DNA of 64,000 nucleotides from the NCBI GenBank assembly GCA_028287785.1, contig JAQBOZ010000019.1:104300-168299 (forward strand), given 5' to 3'. Both the position numbers and the translations under genes were made by a program. The notes below the pieces were generated by a model. The model saw only the letters and a list, made by a program, of their open reading frames with translations, did not search any database and was not told where the DNA came from. Origin of the DNA: Chlorobiota bacterium. GTDB taxonomy: Bacteria; Bacteroidota; Ignavibacteria; OLB7. Below are positions 61,913 through 64,000 of the stretch, one piece after another (position 1 is the stretch's first letter; each line of letters opens with the position of its first letter).

Positions 61913-62605
61913 TCATTTCAGGACCGACGCGGCCATCACGGGGCTTCCGGCGGCGTGCTGGCGCAGGATCTCGGCTATATCGGTAAACCCGTTGCTCATC
62001 GCCATCGAGAGGGGCGTGGCGCCCATGTCGTCGGTATCGGCCGGGTTCGCGCCCATCATCAGAAGATACTCCACCGCCTTCCGCTGGCCGAACGTGGCGG
62101 CCTTGTGAAGCGCTGTCTGCCCGCCGCTGTCGCGAGCGTCGATGCGGGCGCCATGAGCGATCAGCGTTCCCATGATATCGACATAGCCATTCATGGCCGC
62201 AATCTGAAGCGCCGTCTTCCCCGTGGTATCGATTGCATCCACGGGAGCCCCCGAGGCAAGGAGCATTTCGATTGCCGGGCGGTTCATGAAGACCACCGCG
62301 TAATGGAGGGGGGTTCCACCACTGTTGTCCTGCGCGCCGACCCTGGCTCCATACTGAATCAGCGTCACGATCATATTGATATTCCCATTGAGCGCGGCAT
62401 AGTGGAGCGGGGTCATGCCATCATCATCACGACTATCGACAAGCGTCGAATCATTCATCAGCATCTGGCGAACGGCGGCAAGATCGCCCGCATCGCTTGC
62501 ACTGTGGATGGTTCCTGCATGGAGCGGGACAATCCCCCCGATGAACATCATCAGGGAGATTGCGCCGATCGCGAATTGGTTCATGTTCGTTTTCATCTTG
62601 ATCAT
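61913..62605 (-). CDS. exported ankyrin-repeat protein
   Basis: 230 residues with signal peptide (FAIGAISLMMFIGGIVPLHAG). Six ankyrin-type units are visible: IHSASDAGDLAAVRQMLMN, DGMTPLHYAALNGNINMIVTLIQYGARVG, GGTPLHYAVVFMNRPAIEMLLASGAPVD, GKTALQIAAMNGYVDIMGTLIAHGARID, GGQTALHKAATFGQRKAVEYLLMMGANPA and GATPLSMAMSNGFTDIAEILRQHA. A periplasmic binding scaffold. The first ATG choices (62605, 62593, 62584) differ by a few residues. Confidence 0.88.
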   Translation of the reverse strand: MIKMKTNMNQFAIGAISLMMFIGGIVPLHAGTIHSASDAGDLAAVRQMLMNDSTLVDSRDDDGMTPLHYAALNGNINMIVTLIQYGARVGAQDNSGGTPLHYAVVFMNRPAIEMLLASGAPVDAIDTTGKTALQIAAMNGYVDIMGTLIAHGARIDARDSGGQTALHKAATFGQRKAVEYLLMMGANPADTDDMGATPLSMAMSNGFTDIAEILRQHAAGSPVMAASVLK

Positions 62606-63144
62606 TCCTTAAGCATAGTATCACATCATGTTCACAAGCACCAGTTCCTGAAAGCACTTCCGTCGCATTTCGTGTTTATCATCAAGGTCGAGCATCATCA
62701 GTTTCATCATCAGGGAACGGAAGCCATCACTCAAAGAACTGTTCTGTTGGTTAGTATGGCAATTACCGTTCCCGATTGAAGCGATTTCTTCAGAATGTTC
62801 ATTTTGCAATCACATCGCACTCGAAGCCTGACAGGGGATGATTTCGAGTGATTTGCGACGTTTTCACCACGTTCAGTTCTGCAAGCATCCGTTTCGATGG
62901 CCCCGGCGGGATTCAGAAGCGGCAGGTGTCATATCAAAAGGAAATCACAAGGTCAGCGATAAGTATTTCATAACGAATAAATCCGCAATCCAATTGATTT
63001 CAAAATCACAAATTATCCAGGATCTCCGAATAACAGAATTAAACGCGACGACGATAAAGGAAAGAAAAAATCCCGCCCATCGTGACGTGACACGTTGAAC
63101 GGGAGAACAATGATCGCAGGATGTGCAGGGCGGGCGGGGTCGGG
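62606..63144. other. 539-bp spacer, no supported gene
   Basis: A 62-codon minus frame (62621-62809) just upstream of the ankyrin gene has some helical character but no recognisable family. The part 62900-63110 is AT-rich. A reading on the plus strand at 62838 has no features either. Confidence 0.4.
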
Positions 63145-63717
63145 TCAGTTGCCGGCGATAACGCGGGAATGAGCCGAGCAGATGACGTCGATCGAGGCCT
63201 CGATATGCTGCGTAAAGCCGACGCGCGGGTAGGCGCAGAAGAGCGAGAAGGTTTCCGTTTCGCAGAGGCGATGCCAGAGATATTCCATCCTGACGGTGGC
63301 CCCCTGCTCGCCCCGTCCCCAGAGAATCGCGACCATCTCGCCAAAGGCGCGGACACGGCGGCCGTTTCCTCGCGCACGTTCCAGGATGCTCATGATTGTG
63401 GAGATGAACAATTGTTCGTCCGGCCACCCTCGTACCATAAACCGGGGGAGCACATCGGCCGCGTCAAGATCGATATACTGATCGCGCGCACGCGCCGCGT
63501 CCACGTCAACGCCCCTGGCTCTGAGCCGGGATTCCAGCCCGTTGCGATGCATCTCGGTGGCGATAACGATAACCCCTTCCCCCGCCTCGATTCCGGCGCC
63601 CGCGAACCCTTCAAGGGAATCCAGCAGGACGCTGTTATCGGCGTAGATCTGAACCATATGCTCGCAGGGAGCTATTTCGCCCCAGAAGATATCCGAACCT
63701 TTTCCCGTATCTATCAT
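63145..63717 (-). CDS. MEDS-domain sensory protein
   Basis: 190 residues that are almost entirely a MEDS (methanogen/methylotroph DcmR sensory) domain: CEHMVQIYADNSVLLDSLEGFAGAGIEAGEGVIVIATEMHRNGLESRLRARG, VDVDAARARDQYIDLDAADVLPRFM, ILERARGNGRRVRAFGEMVAILWGRGEQGATVRMEYLWHRL and TFSLFCAYP. It is a RecA/KaiC-like fold without Walker motifs; usually found before histidine-kinase or regulator domains, but here alone. It may signal through a partner kinase. The ATG 63717 fits the domain start. Confidence 0.85.
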   Translation of the reverse strand: MIDTGKGSDIFWGEIAPCEHMVQIYADNSVLLDSLEGFAGAGIEAGEGVIVIATEMHRNGLESRLRARGVDVDAARARDQYIDLDAADVLPRFMVRGWPDEQLFISTIMSILERARGNGRRVRAFGEMVAILWGRGEQGATVRMEYLWHRLCETETFSLFCAYPRVGFTQHIEASIDVICSAHSRVIAGN

Positions 63718-63810
63718 TGATCGCCTTCCAGTATGCCTTTTGAAATGGCCGCACGTTACAGATCTTCCGTCTCATAATATGGGGAATTATCCACATACGA
63801 TGAACGCGAT

Positions 63811-64000
63811 GGTAGTGACTCAGTTTGAATCCACTCTTCCGTCTGCTGAACAATCACCGGGCGGCGATCCCTCCTTCACTCTTCAAGCTCCGTGGGAGCG
63901 CGCCGGTTGTAGCAACGATGCTCCCATCTTTTCGCTCAAGCTCCATCGGAGCGTACCATCCCCGCATCCGTGCCGAATGGTACGCTCCGATGGAGCTTCA
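63811..64000. mobile_element. MITE-like repeat R1, copy 3 (cut by window end)
   Basis: Starts GGTAGTGACTCAGTTTG at 63811, then matches copy 2 closely, including the core inverted repeat at 63938-63957 and 63979-63998 (22-bp if the adjacent AT pairs are counted). The right half lies beyond the window. The would-be target duplication is AACGCGAT immediately before 63811. It is located 94 bp upstream of the MEDS start. Confidence 0.82.

Noticed and set aside
62621..62809. 62-codon minus-strand ORF before the ankyrin gene
   Set aside because: Some helical character but no homology, weak start context; kept only as part of the spacer description.
1..64000. tRNA or rRNA genes
   Set aside because: I looked for T-loop-like GGTTCGAATC and related patterns and saw none that sit in a cloverleaf context; sequences like TTTGAATCC in R1 are part of the repeat.

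Overview
The window is GC-rich chromosomal DNA from a Gram-negative bacterium with lipoproteins, outer-membrane barrels and an Mla-type lipid transporter. Two large secreted proteins end in type IX secretion (T9SS type A) sorting domains. There is also a GWxTD-domain protein, an SBBP-repeat protein, a fused E2/E1 2-oxoglutarate enzyme and frequent lack of strong Shine-Dalgarno sites. Together these point to the Bacteroidota/Chlorobiota-like lineages, perhaps an Ignavibacteria or Kapaibacteria relative. That placement is inferred from gene content; no rRNA or tRNA gene was seen.

Layout. 1-9.4 kb: DUF1175 protein (5' end cut by the window), thiopurine methyltransferase, a secreted FG-GAP/UnbV protein, a decayed DUF1111 di-haem pseudogene, a glycosyltransferase-like protein and recG. 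9.4-11.3 kb: a decayed two-module lipoprotein gene hit by a palindromic MITE and capped by a second dispersed repeat. 11.4-19.4 kb: hemF, family-5 uracil-DNA glycosylase, HAD phosphatase, a coupled CMD-mobA pair, sixA, an amino-acid permease and a T9SS protein. 19.4-25.8 kb: an AT-rich 6.4-kb transposon. 26-34.5 kb: rsmB, tsaD, a VWA membrane protein, a TPR protein, a molybdopterin oxidoreductase, two 13-bp minisatellites and an OmpA lipoprotein. 34.7-50 kb: mutY, a peptidase/propeller/barrel giant, the 2-oxoglutarate enzyme, GWxTD protein, a small barrel, a carotenoid-type desaturase, lytic transglycosylase and mlaEF. 50-64 kb: SBBP T9SS protein plus OmpA protein in one operon, membrane glycosyltransferase, pdxB, lipoproteins, a sugar nucleotidyltransferase, VOC, ankyrin and MEDS proteins, and a third MITE copy at the window edge.

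The most striking object is the 6,404-bp element at 19420-25823. It has 24-bp terminal inverted repeats with one mismatch and a perfect 8-bp target duplication (AAAAGAAG). It encodes an IS1595/ISXO2-type DDE transposase and about eleven other cargo ORFs: a DUF6602 protein, a Cas2/SinR-fold-like protein, two related XRE regulators each beside a palindrome, small membrane proteins and a three-helix membrane protein. It landed inside the terminator stem of the upstream T9SS gene and split it in two.

Three families of dispersed palindromic repeats (called R1, R2 and R3 here) lie between genes. One R1 copy has a target duplication and interrupts a reading frame that is restored when the repeat is removed. 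R2 copies sit hard against stop codons.
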